This document shows, piece after piece, positions 8,198 to 21,985 of a stretch of 64,000 nt of DNA. Where the stretch lies: contig NZ_CP017481.1 in NCBI RefSeq assembly GCF_002307355.1, forward strand, positions 2,418,001 through 2,482,000, given 5' to 3'. Within the stretch, counting starts at the first letter, position 1. Each line of letters opens with the position of its first letter. This stretch comes from Pectobacterium polaris (GTDB lineage Bacteria; Pseudomonadota; Gammaproteobacteria; Enterobacterales; Enterobacteriaceae). The notes under the pieces are model-generated. The model did no database searches, was not told where the DNA came from, and saw nothing but the letters and a program-made list of their open reading frames with translations. Position numbers and translations under genes: made by a program.

Positions 8198-11100
8198 TTA
8201 GTGCGCTGTTGTGTCGTCGACTTTCTTGCCGAAGCGACGGCGGACAACAACAAAGAACACAGGAACGAAGAAGATAGCCAGCACGGTTGCGGTAATCATA
8301 CCGCCCATTACGCCAGTACCAACGGCGTTCTGTGCACCGGAACCGGCACCACTACTGATAACCAACGGCATAACACCGAGGATAAAGGCAAGTGATGTCA
8401 TCAGGATTGGACGCAAACGCATACGAACGGCATCAAGCGTTGCTTCAATCAGTCCTTTCCCTTCTTTCTCCATCAGATCTTTAGCAAATTCGACAATCAA
8501 TATGGCGTTCTTCGCCGATAGCCCTATGGTTGTCAGCAGGCCCACCTTAAAGTAAACGTCGTTTTCAAGACCTGTCATATTCGCCGCAATCAACGCACCG
8601 ATGATCCCCAATGGAACCACCAGCATGACGGAGAACGGGATTGACCAGCTCTCATAAAGCGCTGCCAGACACAGGAACACGACAATCAGTGAAATGGCAT
8701 AGATTGCCGGTGCCTGGTTGCCTGATAACCGCTCTTGATAGGACATACCCGTCCATTCGTAGCCAATACCCTGCGGCAATTGGGTGACGAACTCTTCCAT
8801 TAGTGCCATGGCTTCACCGGTACTCTTACCTGGCGCGGCTTCACCTTGGATCTGCATGGATGGTTGGCCGTTATAACGTTCCAGACGCGGTGAACCATAT
8901 TCCCAGTGGCTCTGCGTGAATGCAGAGAATGGCACCATTTGTCCGTTGCTACCGCGGATGTACCAGTTTTTGATGTCATCCGGCAACATACGGAAAGGCG
9001 CATCGGCCTGAACGTAAACTTTCTTCACGCGACCGCGATCGATAAAGTCATTTACATAAGAACCACCCAGCGTGGTTGCCAATGTTGAACTGATATCCGA
9101 CAGTGACACACCAAGCGCCTGTGCTTTTTCCTGATCGATATCGAGACGGAACTGCGGTGTATCCTCCATCCCGTTAGGACGAACTTGCACCAGCGTATCA
9201 GGACGTTGTGCCGCCATGCCCAGCAGTTGGTTACGTGCTTCCGTCAGTTTTGCGTGCCCAAGGTTAGCTTGGTCAATCAACTGGAAGTCGAAACCTGTTG
9301 CGGTACCCAGTTCGATAATCGCAGGAAGGTTGACTGCGAAAACCATCGCTTCTTTATACTGGCTAAAGGCTGCGTTTGCTCGGCCTGCAATCGCCAGAAC
9401 TTTATTTTCTTTGCCGCTTCGTTCACTCCAGTCACTCAGGCTGGCGAAAGCCAGACCGGCATTCTGCCCACGACCAGAGAACCCGAAGCCGGTCACGGTA
9501 AACACAGACTTGACGTTACCTTTCTCATTGTCGAGATAGTATTGCGTCATTCTGTCCATGATTTTCTGCGTATTTTCCTGCGTCGCACCGGAAGGCAACT
9601 GAACAATGTTCAGGAGAACCCCTTGGTCTTCGTCTGGCAGGAAGGACGCTGGCAAACGTAAGAACAACACCGCCAGTCCCACAACAATCAGCAGATAGAT
9701 GACCAGATAACGACCCGTGCTGCGCAGGATATTTGCCACGCTATCGGTGTAGTGATGGGTACTTTTCTCGAACAGTCTGTTGAACCAGCCGAAGAAGCCT
9801 TTCTTCTCACCGTGATCGCCTTTGGCAATCGGTTTTAACAGCGTTGCACAAAGCGCAGGTGTCAAAATCAATGCAACCAGAACCGACAGCACCATTGCAG
9901 AAACGATAGTGATGGAGAACTGGCGGTAGATTGCCCCTGTCGAACCACCGGTAAACGCCATTGGGACGAATACCGCGGACAGGACCAGTGCAATACCGAC
10001 CAACGCACCTTGGATCTGCTCCATGGAGCGTTTTGTCGCTTCTTTAGGCGGCAGGCCTTCTTCCGCCATGACACGTTCCACGTTTTCCACGACGACGATG
10101 GCGTCATCCACCAGAAGCCCGATGGCGAGAACCATCGCGAACATCGTCAAGGTGTTAATGGAATAACCAAACGCGGAGAGGATAGCAAACGTCCCCAGCA
10201 AGACGACCGGTACCGCGATGGTTGGGATCAGCGTGGCACGGAAGTTCTGCAAGAACAGATACATAACCAGGAATACCAGTACGACGGCTTCTACCAGTGT
10301 TTTCACTACTTCGTTGATCGAGATTTTAACGAAGGGCGTTGTATCATACGGGTAAACCACTTTCATGCCAGAAGGGAAGAACTCTTCCAGTTTTGTTAGT
10401 GAGTTTTTTACGGCAGTCGCGGTATCCAGCGCATTCGCGCCTGTCGCCAGCTTGATACCGATACCAGCAGCGGGCTGACCATTGTAACGTGCAATCGTGT
10501 CATAGCTTTCTGCGCCCAATTCAACGCGGGCAACGTCTTTAAGACGAACCTGAGAGCCGTCAGCGTTAACCTTCAGCAGGATTTTAGAAAACTCTTCTGC
10601 TGAGTTCAGTCGGGTCTGCGCAATGATCGAGGCGTTCAACTGTTGGCCGGGAACGGGTGGTGCTCCCCCCAGTTGTCCTGCTGCGATCTGGTTGTTTTGG
10701 ACTCTGATTGCTGCGGTGACATCACCTGAAGTTAACTGATAGTTGTTCAGTTTGTTTGGATCCAGCCAGATACGCATCGCGTACTGAGCACCAAACAGCT
10801 GCGCGTCACCTACGCCGGATGTACGGCTGATAGGATCTTTAACGTTAGCAGCCACGTAGTCAGCGATATCTTCCTGCGACATTTTACCGTCTTCACTGAT
10901 GAAGGCGGCAACCATGAGGAAGCTGCTACTTGATTTCTGAACGTTAACCCCTTGCTGCTGAACTTCCTGCGGCAGCAGCGGCATGGCCAGTTGCAGTTTG
11001 TTCTGCACCTGAACCTGCGCGATGTCCGCGTCCGTACCTGCGTCAAAGGTCAGCGTAATCTGCACTGTACCTGAAGAGTCACTGCTTGATGACATGTACA

Positions 11101-11326
11101 TCAGGTTATCGATACCGTTCATATTCTGTTCGATAACCTGCGTCACGGAATCTTGCAGCGTTGATGCATCGGCCCCTGGATAATTTGCTGTTACTTCAAT
11201 CGCAGGTGGTGCGATCGTTGGATACTGGGCAATAGGTAATTTAACAATTGCCAGCAACCCCGTCAGCATCACCATGATGGCGAGCACCCATGCAAAAATG
11301 GGTCGATCTATAAAAAACTTAGCCAT
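8198..11326 (-). CDS. acrB: AcrB, RND multidrug efflux pump
   Basis: 1042 residues. Inner-membrane trimeric drug/proton antiporter of the AcrAB-TolC tripartite pump, which exports bile acids, dyes, antibiotics and, in plant pathogens, plant antimicrobials. The family pattern of 12 transmembrane helices and two large periplasmic loops is evident. The proton relay residues Asp407 and Asp408 sit in [16 protein letters not shown], and the partner Lys is in [15 protein letters not shown]. The start [17 protein letters not shown] is standard for the HAE-1 class. It follows acrA after 28 nt. Confidence 0.97.
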   Translation of the reverse strand: MAKFFIDRPIFAWVLAIMVMLTGLLAIVKLPIAQYPTIAPPAIEVTANYPGADASTLQDSVTQVIEQNMNGIDNLMYMSSSSDSSGTVQITLTFDAGTDADIAQVQVQNKLQLAMPLLPQEVQQQGVNVQKSSSSFLMVAAFISEDGKMSQEDIADYVAANVKDPISRTSGVGDAQLFGAQYAMRIWLDPNKLNNYQLTSGDVTAAIRVQNNQIAAGQLGGAPPVPGQQLNASIIAQTRLNSAEEFSKILLKVNADGSQVRLKDVARVELGAESYDTIARYNGQPAAGIGIKLATGANALDTATAVKNSLTKLEEFFPSGMKVVYPYDTTPFVKISINEVVKTLVEAVVLVFLVMYLFLQNFRATLIPTIAVPVVLLGTFAILSAFGYSINTLTMFAMVLAIGLLVDDAIVVVENVERVMAEEGLPPKEATKRSMEQIQGALVGIALVLSAVFVPMAFTGGSTGAIYRQFSITIVSAMVLSVLVALILTPALCATLLKPIAKGDHGEKKGFFGWFNRLFEKSTHHYTDSVANILRSTGRYLVIYLLIVVGLAVLFLRLPASFLPDEDQGVLLNIVQLPSGATQENTQKIMDRMTQYYLDNEKGNVKSVFTVTGFGFSGRGQNAGLAFASLSDWSERSGKENKVLAIAGRANAAFSQYKEAMVFAVNLPAIIELGTATGFDFQLIDQANLGHAKLTEARNQLLGMAAQRPDTLVQVRPNGMEDTPQFRLDIDQEKAQALGVSLSDISSTLATTLGGSYVNDFIDRGRVKKVYVQADAPFRMLPDDIKNWYIRGSNGQMVPFSAFTQSHWEYGSPRLERYNGQPSMQIQGEAAPGKSTGEAMALMEEFVTQLPQGIGYEWTGMSYQERLSGNQAPAIYAISLIVVFLCLAALYESWSIPFSVMLVVPLGIIGALIAANMTGLENDVYFKVGLLTTIGLSAKNAILIVEFAKDLMEKEGKGLIEATLDAVRMRLRPILMTSLAFILGVMPLVISSGAGSGAQNAVGTGVMGGMITATVLAIFFVPVFFVVVRRRFGKKVDDTTAH

Positions 11327-11354
11327 GAATTATACCGGCTCCTGTTAGAACGTC

Positions 11355-12548
11355 TTAAGACTTCGCGGGTTCTGCTGACGCTTGCGGCGTCTGCTGATTT
11401 TCTGAAGCGACTTCTTTAGTTTTCACCTGCGCACCGGGTCTGATTTTTTGCAGACCAGTGACGATAACGCGATCGCCCGCTTTCAAGCCTTCGGTAACTA
11501 ACCATTTGTCACCAACTGCCTTACTCGTTTTAAGCGTGCGGGGTTCTACTTTATCGCCTTCCCCAACCACCATTGCCGTGGCCTGACCACGTGGATCGCG
11601 GGTAACACCTTGCTGAGGAACTAACAAGGCTGTTGGGTTTACGCCGGAATCGAGGCGAGCGCGTACAAACATTCCGGGAAGGAGGTTGTGCTGTGGGTTC
11701 GGGAAAATAGCGCGCAGTGTGATAGAACCGGTGGTTTCGTCTACCGTGACATCAGAGAATTCTAATGTACCTGCCTCAGTATATTCAGTACCGTTTTCCA
11801 ACAGCAGGCGGACATTGGCTTTGCCTTCACTTTGTTTCAGCGTTCCGTTTTCCAGCTCTTTCTTCAGTTGCAGGAAATCGTTGCTGGACTGCGTGACGTC
11901 AACATAGATCGGATCAAGCTGCTGCACGGTCGTTAATGCCGTTGCCTGTCCGGTTGCTACCAATGCGCCTTCCGTTACCGTAGATTTACCTACACGGCCT
12001 TCGATTGGCGAATTGACTTTGGTGTAAGCCAGATTGATTTGTGCGGTGTCCACTGCCGCTTTGGCAGCCTGAACCGCGGCATCAGCCTGACGGGACGTAG
12101 CGACAGCCTGATCGTAATCCTGCTTGCTGACGTAGTTGGTGCCCAGCAGCGGCTTATAGCGATTAACGGTCAAGCGGGCAATTTCTGCCTGAGCCTGAGC
12201 CTGAGCGAGTGAACCTTTGGCGCTGTTGTAGCTTGCCTGATATGTCGCAGGATCGATCTGATACAGCGATGCACCAGCTTTGACGTCAGATCCTTCAACG
12301 AAGTTGCGTTTGAGGATAATCCCGCCAACCTGTGGGCGAACCTCAGCAATGCGGTAAGCACTTGTACGGCCCGGCAGTTCGGTCATGACATTCAGTGCTT
12401 CCGTTTTCAACGTAACAATACCCACTTCAGGCATCTGCTGCTGTGCGCCGCCTTGTTGATTATTGCCGCTATCACATCCTGCGAGCATTAAGCCGCCGGA
12501 AAGCATCAGAACTGCCGCCAGAGGCGTTAGCCCTCTGTTTTTGTTCAT
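11355..12548 (-). CDS. acrA: AcrA, periplasmic adaptor lipoprotein
   Basis: 397 residues with lipobox LAGC and lipidated Cys25. Membrane-fusion protein joining AcrB to TolC. The order is beta-barrel and lipoyl half-motif (ELPGRTSAYRIAEVRPQVGGII), an alpha-helical hairpin (about residues 100-170, rich in Ala and Gln) and the second lipoyl half (INLAYTKVNSPIEGRVGKS). First gene of the acrAB operon, divergent from acrR. Confidence 0.97.
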   Translation of the reverse strand: MNKNRGLTPLAAVLMLSGGLMLAGCDSGNNQQGGAQQQMPEVGIVTLKTEALNVMTELPGRTSAYRIAEVRPQVGGIILKRNFVEGSDVKAGASLYQIDPATYQASYNSAKGSLAQAQAQAEIARLTVNRYKPLLGTNYVSKQDYDQAVATSRQADAAVQAAKAAVDTAQINLAYTKVNSPIEGRVGKSTVTEGALVATGQATALTTVQQLDPIYVDVTQSSNDFLQLKKELENGTLKQSEGKANVRLLLENGTEYTEAGTLEFSDVTVDETTGSITLRAIFPNPQHNLLPGMFVRARLDSGVNPTALLVPQQGVTRDPRGQATAMVVGEGDKVEPRTLKTSKAVGDKWLVTEGLKAGDRVIVTGLQKIRPGAQVKTKEVASENQQTPQASAEPAKS

Positions 12549-12638
12549 AGATAAACCTCAAGTGTCCGATTTGAAATTGACCAATGGATCACAAGCTCAA
12601 AAACCCATTGCTGCTATAGTCTTATGTTCGTGCTATGT

Positions 12639-12662
12639 TACATACATACTTGAATGTATGTA
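12639..12662. promoter_or_regulatory. AcrR operator between acrA and acrR
   Basis: TACATACAT (12639-12647) and ATGTATGTA (12654-12662) are perfect inverted 9-mers separated by 6 nt, total 24 bp, the same length and arms as the AcrR site of E. coli. It is placed to control both divergent promoters. Confidence 0.88.
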
Positions 12663-12690
12663 AATCTCACTTTCCTTCAAATACAGCGAT

Positions 12691-12731
12691 ATGGCACGAA
12701 AAACCAAATTATCATGGCACGAAAAACCAAA
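12691..12731 (+). repeat. duplicated acrR start region
   Basis: ATGGCACGAAAAACCAAA occurs at 12691-12708 and again at 12714-12731. The second copy starts acrR. The first is 23 bp upstream, out of frame, and opens a 28-codon reading frame that overlaps the beginning of acrR and stops at a TAA inside it. Confidence 0.85.
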
Positions 12732-13355
12732 AAACAGGCTCAGGAAACCCGGCAACAGATACTGGATACTGCGTTAAGAGTATTCTCTGAGCATGGTGTG
12801 TCTGCGACTTCATTGTCTGACATTGCGACTGCTGCTGGTGTGACTCGCGGTGCTATTTATTGGCATTTTAAGAACAAAGCCGAAATCTTTGATGAGATCT
12901 GGGCGTTAGCAGAGTCAAAGATCAGTGAGTTTGAAATAGAGTATCAGACAAAATTTCCTGATAATCCACTCCGCGTGATGCGTGAACTATTGATTTATAT
13001 GCTGCGTTTAACCGTTAATGATACGCATTGGCGATCTATTATGGAGATCGCTTTTCACAAATGTGAGTTTGTCGGTGAAATGTTGCAATCGTACAATGCG
13101 CGCAAAGAGCTTTACCTCTCCTGTTATGTCGATATTGAAGAGAATCTGATTGAGTGCATCCGTCTGGGAATGTTGCCGACGGATATTCATCCTCGTCGTG
13201 CGGCGATTGCGCTGCGTGCCTATTTTTCTGGCGTGATGGAGAACTGGCTATTTCTGCCGGAAAGTTTCGATCTCGATCAGGAAGCCCCATCGCTAGTAGA
13301 TGCCTTTATCGATATGTTGCATTTTAGCCTGGCGCTCCGTAAACCCACCGAGTAA
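12714..13355 (+). CDS. acrR: AcrR, TetR-family repressor of acrAB
   Basis: 213 residues. The N-terminal TetR helix-turn-helix is TSLSDIATAAGVTRGAIYWHFKNKAEIF; the C-terminal part is the ligand-binding helical domain. It represses acrAB and itself through the 12639 palindrome until drugs bind. The start is taken at 12714, MARKTKKQAQETRQQ, to match E. coli AcrR; the open frame extends upstream to 12654, but that part would overlap the operator. An 18-bp copy of the start region lies at 12691 in another frame. Confidence 0.95.
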   Translation: MARKTKKQAQETRQQILDTALRVFSEHGVSATSLSDIATAAGVTRGAIYWHFKNKAEIFDEIWALAESKISEFEIEYQTKFPDNPLRVMRELLIYMLRLTVNDTHWRSIMEIAFHKCEFVGEMLQSYNARKELYLSCYVDIEENLIECIRLGMLPTDIHPRRAAIALRAYFSGVMENWLFLPESFDLDQEAPSLVDAFIDMLHFSLALRKPTE

Positions 13356-13410
13356 GCGATTGATCGACGGCGCTAACACCCGTTGCCTTTACGTGCTGAG
13401 TTATTTTGTC

Positions 13411-13581
13411 TTAGGCAGAGGATTTAGCGTCACCCTCTTCTTGTGAGATCTTCTTTTCAAAATCGGTGCGCACAATCTCCAATGCGGCCAGCGCGATACG
13501 CGGTTCGATCTGGTTTTCTTCCAGCAGCATAATCAAATCGACCGCCAGCTTGACGTCGGGTGGGGCGTTTTCAAGTGACAT
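13411..13581 (-). CDS. rsmS: RsmS (YbaM), small DUF2496 protein
   Basis: 56 residues, [27 protein letters not shown]..., closely matching E. coli YbaM. In Pectobacterium this small protein was named RsmS for its effect on the Rsm system that controls secondary metabolism and virulence enzymes (recalled literature). The biochemical action is unknown. It is encoded 37 nt downstream of priC in the same direction, as in E. coli. Confidence 0.88.
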   Translation of the reverse strand: MSLENAPPDVKLAVDLIMLLEENQIEPRIALAALEIVRTDFEKKISQEEGDAKSSA

Positions 13582-13618
13582 GAAGCGGTTCCTCTTTTTT
13601 CTCGGCGAAGCCGCCGCG

Positions 13619-14155
13619 CTATAGTCCTTGCTCTCGGCGTTCTATCTGACGCTCCAGTCGCGATAACGCCTGACGGCAGCGTGATAGCCTTCCTTCCAGC
13701 GCCGCCAGCTCTTTTTGTAATCGCTGTTGCTCGCTGAAGAGCGTCTGCGTGGTGAGCAAGCTTTCTCTATCCTGAATCATGGAAAGCAAACGGCGCTCAT
13801 AATCCTGATGTTCCGCCAGCTTGTGATACACATCTTCCGGCTGTGGGGCTGTATTTTGCTCCTGCCTGCGTAATGACTGCGTCGCCAGTTCACGCTGCAG
13901 TGCGGCTATCTGGCTGACCAATTTTTCTGCCAGAAACGCCACGCGATCGGTGCGCTGCTCTGCGACTAACTGCTTTATTGCGTGCAGGTTTTGTTCAACT
14001 TCGGCGCGATAGTCACGTAGCCGGGTACCGTAGCTGCTAAAAAGCTGACGATCAAAGCGCGATTGCGGCACAGCTTTATCCGCCAGCGGTTCAAGCTCTT
14101 TCGCCAGCGTGTTAATTTGTTGTTCAAGTGCCTGCAGCAATCGATGCGTGTTCAC
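13619..14155 (-). CDS. priC: PriC primosomal replication protein N''
   Basis: 178 residues, highly charged and helical, rich in Gln, Arg and Leu (e.g. [31 protein letters not shown]), as expected for PriC. PriC recognises stalled forks with a gap on the leading strand and loads DnaB through Rep or PriA-independent routes. It precedes rsmS and is divergent from ybaN, the same order as in E. coli. Confidence 0.92.
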   Translation of the reverse strand: MNTHRLLQALEQQINTLAKELEPLADKAVPQSRFDRQLFSSYGTRLRDYRAEVEQNLHAIKQLVAEQRTDRVAFLAEKLVSQIAALQRELATQSLRRQEQNTAPQPEDVYHKLAEHQDYERRLLSMIQDRESLLTTQTLFSEQQRLQKELAALEGRLSRCRQALSRLERQIERREQGL

Positions 14156-14363
14156 TTTTATCCCTTACGGTGAGGCTGATGATTCAGCGAATCGGTGCTT
14201 GGTAGGTCGACACTGTGAGTCTACATCGCCTTAATACACTGTATGAGGATATCTTAACTAATTCATCGGGCAAGGTGGTGATAAAGTGTGATAGACATTG
14301 TCGTAGACAACGCATATTGAGTAGACAACACATAGTTGTAGTGAACAGAGCATAAAGGTGAAT

Positions 14364-14759
14364 ATGTATCGCGTGTTGCTGATGATATTGGGGTGGGTTT
14401 CCGTTGTGCTGGCAACGCTGGGTGTCGTGTTACCTTTATTACCGACAACGCCTTTCTTGCTACTGGCCGCCTGGTGTTTTGCCCGCTCGTCCCCGCGTTT
14501 CCATGACTGGTTACTGTACCGTTCTTGGTTTGGCAGCTATCTGCGCCATTGGCAGCAACATCGGGCGTTGCCGCCGGGTGCAAAATGGAAGGCTGTCACC
14601 ATGATTCTGTTAACGTTCGCGCTTTCGCTCTGGCTGGTTAAGCTCGTTTGGGTCAGGATTTTGCTGTTGGCCATTTTGGCTATTTTACTGACCTTCATGC
14701 TTCGTTTACCCGTGGTTGATCCAGAACAACAAACGCAGAGCGCGAATCCGAAAAGATAG
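14364..14759 (+). CDS. ybaN: YbaN, DUF454 inner-membrane protein
   Basis: 131 residues with hydrophobic helices near residues 4-35, 75-95 and 95-112 and the DUF454 pattern GVVLPLLPTTPFLLLAAWCFARSS. Function unknown. The ATG at 14364 was chosen because AAGG lies 5 nt upstream and it gives the usual start MYRVLL; a GTG two codons earlier overlaps the ribosome site. Divergent from priC and upstream of apt. Confidence 0.88.
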   Translation: MYRVLLMILGWVSVVLATLGVVLPLLPTTPFLLLAAWCFARSSPRFHDWLLYRSWFGSYLRHWQQHRALPPGAKWKAVTMILLTFALSLWLVKLVWVRILLLAILAILLTFMLRLPVVDPEQQTQSANPKR

Positions 14760-14974
14760 TGTAAGCGGTGGCCTCTGTGACGGACAGACAAAAAATACAC
14801 ACCCAGAGTGCGGGTGGTTGCATTTATCCGTCACTTTGACTAGATTTGACCGTTTTCGTGCACGGGTCGCCATTTTTCCTCTTTGTCATAATGCCTATTC
14901 ATCGCATCATGCGATGATGAAAGCCTTGTGGCGACCGGCATTGGTATGTTCAGAACGTTTTATCAGGCACAACT

Positions 14975-15529
14975 ATGACGACCGTAACAGCGCAGCAGGC
15001 AGAATTAATTAAAAACAGTATCAAAAGCATCCCCGATTATCCTAAGCCGGGCATACTGTTCCGTGATGTCACCAGCCTGCTGGAAGATCCTGTGGCCTAT
15101 GCGGCCAGTATTGAGATGCTGGCAAACCGTTACCGCAACACCGGTGTGACGAAAGTTGTCGGGACGGAAGCGCGTGGTTTCCTGTTTGGCGCCCCAGTTG
15201 CGTTGGCGCTGGGTGTGGGTTTTGTTCCCGTGCGTAAACCTGGCAAGCTGCCACGTCCGACTATCAGTGAAAGCTATGAGCTGGAATACGGTTCAGATAC
15301 GCTGGAAATTCATGCAGATGCAATCTCCGCTGGCGATAATGTGCTGGTGATCGACGATCTGCTGGCAACCGGCGGTACGCTCGAAGCGACGGTAAAATTG
15401 ATCCGTCGTCTGGGTGGTTCGGTCAATGATGCCGCTTTTATCATCAATTTGTTCGATCTGGGCGGCGAGCAACGCCTGACCGAGATGGGTGTAACCTGCT
15501 ATAGCCTGGTTGACTTCCCCGGACATTAA
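14975..15529 (+). CDS. apt: Apt adenine phosphoribosyltransferase
   Basis: 184 residues. Converts adenine and PRPP to AMP and pyrophosphate in purine salvage. The PRPP-binding loop [12 protein letters not shown] is at about residues 123-134, and the flexible-loop and hood segments ([23 protein letters not shown]) are intact. It precedes dnaX by 74 nt, the enterobacterial order apt-dnaX-ybaB-recR-htpG. Confidence 0.96.
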   Translation: MTTVTAQQAELIKNSIKSIPDYPKPGILFRDVTSLLEDPVAYAASIEMLANRYRNTGVTKVVGTEARGFLFGAPVALALGVGFVPVRKPGKLPRPTISESYELEYGSDTLEIHADAISAGDNVLVIDDLLATGGTLEATVKLIRRLGGSVNDAAFIINLFDLGGEQRLTEMGVTCYSLVDFPGH

Positions 15530-15603
15530 TCATAACAGTCTCGCCGATAGCGGCGTGGCTGTGTTAGCATGATCGCCTCAATAACTCGACTGTTGCGGTA
15601 TTG

Positions 15604-18060
<2,457 letters not shown>

Positions 18061-18061
<1 letters not shown>

Positions 18062-18666
18062 TGCAGACCAGTCCGCTTCTTGAATCATTGATGGAAGCGC
18101 TGCGCTGCCTGCCGGGCGTTGGGCCCAAGTCGGCGCAGCGCATGGCGTTTCAGCTACTGCAACGTAACCGCAGTGGCGGTATGCGTCTGGCGCAGGCGTT
18201 GACGCGGGCGATGTCCGAAATCGGTCACTGTAGCGATTGCCGGACATTTACCGAGCAGGACGTTTGTGCGATTTGCTCGAACCCGCGACGCCAGCAAAAC
18301 GGGCAGATTTGCGTGGTAGAAAGCCCGGCTGATATTCATGCCATTGAACAGACGGGGCAGTTTGCCGGTCGTTACTTCGTTCTGATGGGGCATTTGTCAC
18401 CGTTGGATGGCATTGGCCCAGACGATATCGGTTTGGGGCGGTTGGAAGAACGTCTGCAAGTGGAATCGATGAGCGAAGTGATTCTGGCGACCAACCCGAC
18501 GGTAGAAGGTGATGCCACCGCGAATTATATCGCTGAACTGTGCGCACAACACGGTGTGATGGCCAGCCGCATTGCACACGGTGTTCCCGTTGGCGGTGAG
18601 CTGGAGATGGTCGATGGCACCACTCTTTCCCATTCACTCGCGGGTCGTCAGCCTTTCCGGTTTTAA
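18061..18666 (+). CDS. recR: RecR recombination mediator
   Basis: 201 residues. N-terminal helix-hairpin-helix ([18 protein letters not shown]), a C4 zinc finger with Cys57, Cys60, Cys69 and Cys72, then a Toprim domain ([17 protein letters not shown]) and the C-terminal Walker-like end. With RecO and RecF it loads RecA onto SSB-covered gaps. Start overlaps the ybaB stop. A terminator follows. Confidence 0.96.
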
Positions 18667-18671
18667 TCTGT

Positions 18672-18712
18672 CGGCTGCCAGCATCATTATCTGGCAGCCG
18701 CAGTCTTGTTTT
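18672..18712 (+). terminator. terminator after recR
   Basis: CGGCTGCCAG and CTGGCAGCCG make a perfect 10-bp stem with a 9-nt loop, followed by the T-rich CAGTCTTGTTTTCC. It separates recR from htpG. Confidence 0.75.
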
Positions 18713-18755
18713 CCTCTTTCATCTCACCGTTTTCTTTTTTCGCTGAAATTTACCC

Positions 18756-18783
18756 CTTGAAATCACCTTGGTTTATCCCCACT
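18756..18783 (+). promoter_or_regulatory. sigma-32 heat-shock promoter of htpG
   Basis: CTTGAAA (18756-18762), a 14-nt spacer and CCCCACT (18777-18783) fit the sigma-32 consensus CTTGAAA-N11-16-CCCCATnT. It lies 58 bp upstream of the htpG start, so transcription should begin near 18790. Confidence 0.85.
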
Positions 18784-18840
18784 TGCTACTTATCGTCAGT
18801 TTAATCAGCCTGAATAATATTAGGATTGAGGTAAGCAACA

Positions 18841-20730
18841 ATGAGCATGAAAGGCCAAGAAACTCGCGGGTTCCAGTCCGAAGTTAAGCAACTCCTGCAT
18901 TTGATGATCCATTCACTCTATTCCAACAAAGAAATCTTTCTGCGTGAATTGATCTCCAACTCCTCCGATGCGGCAGATAAATTACGTTTTCGTGCGCTGT
19001 CCGCACCAGAACTGTATGCGGGCGATGGCGACCTGCGCGTGCGCGTGTCTACGGATAAAGAAAAACGTACGCTGACGATTTCTGATAACGGTATCGGCAT
19101 GAGCCGTGACGAAGTTATTGATAATCTCGGTACGATTGCGAAATCTGGCACCAAGGCTTTTCTGGAATCTATGGGTTCCGATCAGGTTAAAGATAGCCAA
19201 CTGATTGGTCAGTTCGGTGTCGGTTTTTATTCCGCCTTCATCGTTGCGGATAAAGTGACTGTACGCACCCGTGCTGCAGGTGCAAATGCCGATCAGGGCG
19301 TGTACTGGGAATCTGCTGGTGAAGGTGACTACACCATTGCTGACATCACCAAAGACGATCGCGGTACGGAAATCACCTTGCATCTGCGCGAAGGTGAAGA
19401 CGAATTCCTGGATGATTGGCGTGTGCGTTCCGTCATCAGCAAATATTCCGACCATATTGCGCTGCCGGTAGAAATTGAATCCCGGACTGAAAGCGAAGAA
19501 GAAGGCGGTGAATCCACCGTTAGCTGGGAAAAAATTAATAAGGCACAGGCTCTGTGGACGCGCAGTAAATCTGAAGTCAGCGATGAAGAGTACAACGAGT
19601 TTTATAAACACATCTCCCATGACTTTACCGATCCGCTGAGCTGGAGCCATAACCGTGTAGAAGGTAAGCAGGAATACACCAGCCTGCTCTACATTCCTGC
19701 CCATGCACCGTGGGATATGTGGAACCGCGATCATAAACACGGCCTGAAATTGTACGTTCAGCGCGTCTTTATTATGGATGACGCCGAGCAGTTCATGCCG
19801 AACTATCTGCGTTTTGTTCGCGGCCTGATTGATTCCAACGATCTGCCGTTGAACGTTTCCCGCGAGATTTTGCAGGATAGCCGTGTGACGCAGAACTTGC
19901 GTAATGCGCTGACTAAACGCGTGCTGCAAATGCTGGATAAACTGGCGAAAGACGACGCAGAAAAATACCAGACGTTCTGGCAACAATTTGGTCTGGTGCT
20001 GAAAGAAGGCCCAGCGGAAGATGGCAGCAACCGAGAAGCGATCGCGAAACTGCTGCGCTTTGCTACCACGCAATCCGACAGCTCCGCACAGACGGTATCG
20101 CTGGAAGATTACGTTAGCCGGATGGTGGAAGGTCAGGACAAGATCTACTACATCACCGCAGATAGCTATGCGGCGGCGAAGAGCAGCCCACATCTGGAGC
20201 TGTTCCGTAAGAAAGGTATCGAGGTATTGCTGTTGTCCGAACGTATTGACGAATGGATGATGAGCTACCTGACCGAATTCGACGGTAAATCCTTCCAGTC
20301 GGTCAGCAAAGCGGACGATACGCTGGATAAACTGGCTGACGAAGAAAACGATGCGCAGAAAGAAGCACAGAAAGCGCTGGAGCCGTTTGTTGAGCGTGTG
20401 AAAACGCTGCTGGGCGAGCGCGTTAAAGATGTGCGTTTCACCTACCGTTTGACCGATACGCCTGCGATTGTCGTGACGGATGCGGACGAGATGAGCACGC
20501 AGATGGCGAAACTGTTCGCTGCGGCAGGCCAGCAAGCACCGGAAGTGAAGTACATTTTTGAACTGAACCCGGAACACGCGTTAATTAAACGTGCGGCTGA
20601 CGTTTCTGATGACGCTGAGTTTGGCGAGTGGGTCGAACTGCTGCTGGATCAGGCTCTGCTGGCTGAACGCGGTACGCTGGACGATCCGAACCTGTTCATC
20701 CGCCGTATGAATCAGCTGTTAAGTGCCTGA
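18841..20730 (+). CDS. htpG: HtpG, bacterial Hsp90 chaperone
   Basis: 629 residues. The N-terminal GHKL ATPase contains the [24 protein letters not shown] and [11 protein letters not shown] motifs; the middle domain has the catalytic Arg region ([14 protein letters not shown]); a C-terminal dimerisation domain follows. Works with DnaK/DnaJ in remodelling client proteins. The start at 18841 ([10 protein letters not shown]) is preferred over the in-frame ATG at 18847 because TGAGG is 9 nt from it. Transcribed from the sigma-32 promoter. Confidence 0.96.
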   Translation: MSMKGQETRGFQSEVKQLLHLMIHSLYSNKEIFLRELISNSSDAADKLRFRALSAPELYAGDGDLRVRVSTDKEKRTLTISDNGIGMSRDEVIDNLGTIAKSGTKAFLESMGSDQVKDSQLIGQFGVGFYSAFIVADKVTVRTRAAGANADQGVYWESAGEGDYTIADITKDDRGTEITLHLREGEDEFLDDWRVRSVISKYSDHIALPVEIESRTESEEEGGESTVSWEKINKAQALWTRSKSEVSDEEYNEFYKHISHDFTDPLSWSHNRVEGKQEYTSLLYIPAHAPWDMWNRDHKHGLKLYVQRVFIMDDAEQFMPNYLRFVRGLIDSNDLPLNVSREILQDSRVTQNLRNALTKRVLQMLDKLAKDDAEKYQTFWQQFGLVLKEGPAEDGSNREAIAKLLRFATTQSDSSAQTVSLEDYVSRMVEGQDKIYYITADSYAAAKSSPHLELFRKKGIEVLLLSERIDEWMMSYLTEFDGKSFQSVSKADDTLDKLADEENDAQKEAQKALEPFVERVKTLLGERVKDVRFTYRLTDTPAIVVTDADEMSTQMAKLFAAAGQQAPEVKYIFELNPEHALIKRAADVSDDAEFGEWVELLLDQALLAERGTLDDPNLFIRRMNQLLSA

Positions 20731-20745
20731 TATTGATGTCCTCTA

Positions 20746-20770
20746 GACCCCGGTGCCAACCGGGGTCTTC
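20746..20770 (+). terminator. terminator after htpG
   Basis: GACCCCGGT and ACCGGGGTC form a 9-bp stem with a 4-nt loop, followed by a short TTCCCC. The T run is weak. Confidence 0.6.
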
Positions 20771-20966
20771 CCCCCGATTTTACGTTTCCATCCGTTATTG
20801 GGCGTTTCTTCGTCTACACTGAATGGCAACATTGGGCAGACGGCAAACCGTATTTTTAGGTATCTTGCTTTTTTTCATCTGCCTGCGCGTTGCTGAAGCG
20901 AGCCCGTTCCTTGAGCATAAGCGTCTGGAATGGTATGGTTTAGCGTTTTTCAAATTTATTTTATAA

Positions 20967-21638
<672 letters not shown>

Positions 21639-21669
21639 TTTTTCTAAGCGAATCATACTCCGCTATCTG

Positions 21670-21699
21670 AATGCCAGACGATCGTCTGGCATTTTTTCG
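21670..21699 (+). terminator. terminator after adk
   Basis: AATGCCAGACGATCGTCTGGCATT is a 24-bp perfect palindrome (21670-21693) followed by TTTTCG, 31 nt after the stop. Confidence 0.85.
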
Positions 21700-21793
21700 T
21701 TCTGAGATCCTCATTGGCTTTGTTTCCTCTATTGATAGCATCGGCGTTATCCCTGCTATCTACCCGTATTTGTTTAGCTTTTTTTCGCTACAA

Positions 21794-21919
21794 TATACCC
21801 GTCATACTTCAAGCTGCATGTTCGTTGGCTTCTCTTGCTCACCCTAGTCACTTACTTGAGTAAGCTCCTAGGGATTCGTGCGGTTGCCGCCTGCCTGCAA
21901 CTCGAATTATTTAGGGTAT
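21794..21919. repeat. ERIC element (126 bp)
   Basis: It opens TATACCCGTCATACTTCAAG and closes with AATTATTTAGGGTATG, inverted ends. The centre has TCACCCTAGTCACTTACTTGAGTAAGCTCC-like sequence, matching the classical ERIC primer regions (AAGTAAGTGACTGGGGTGAG and the TAAGCTCCTGGGGATTC complement). The element can fold into a long hairpin. It occupies most of the adk-hemH gap and would be transcribed into the hemH leader. Confidence 0.88.
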
Positions 21920-21985
21920 GAAAATTTGATGTTACGCACTGGTGGGCTGAGAGAAAGCCTGCTTCTCCATAAAAGGAAGACGGCG

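Noticed and set aside
18982..20577. 531-codon open frame on the minus strand
   Set aside because: Antisense to htpG with no ribosome site or recognisable family.
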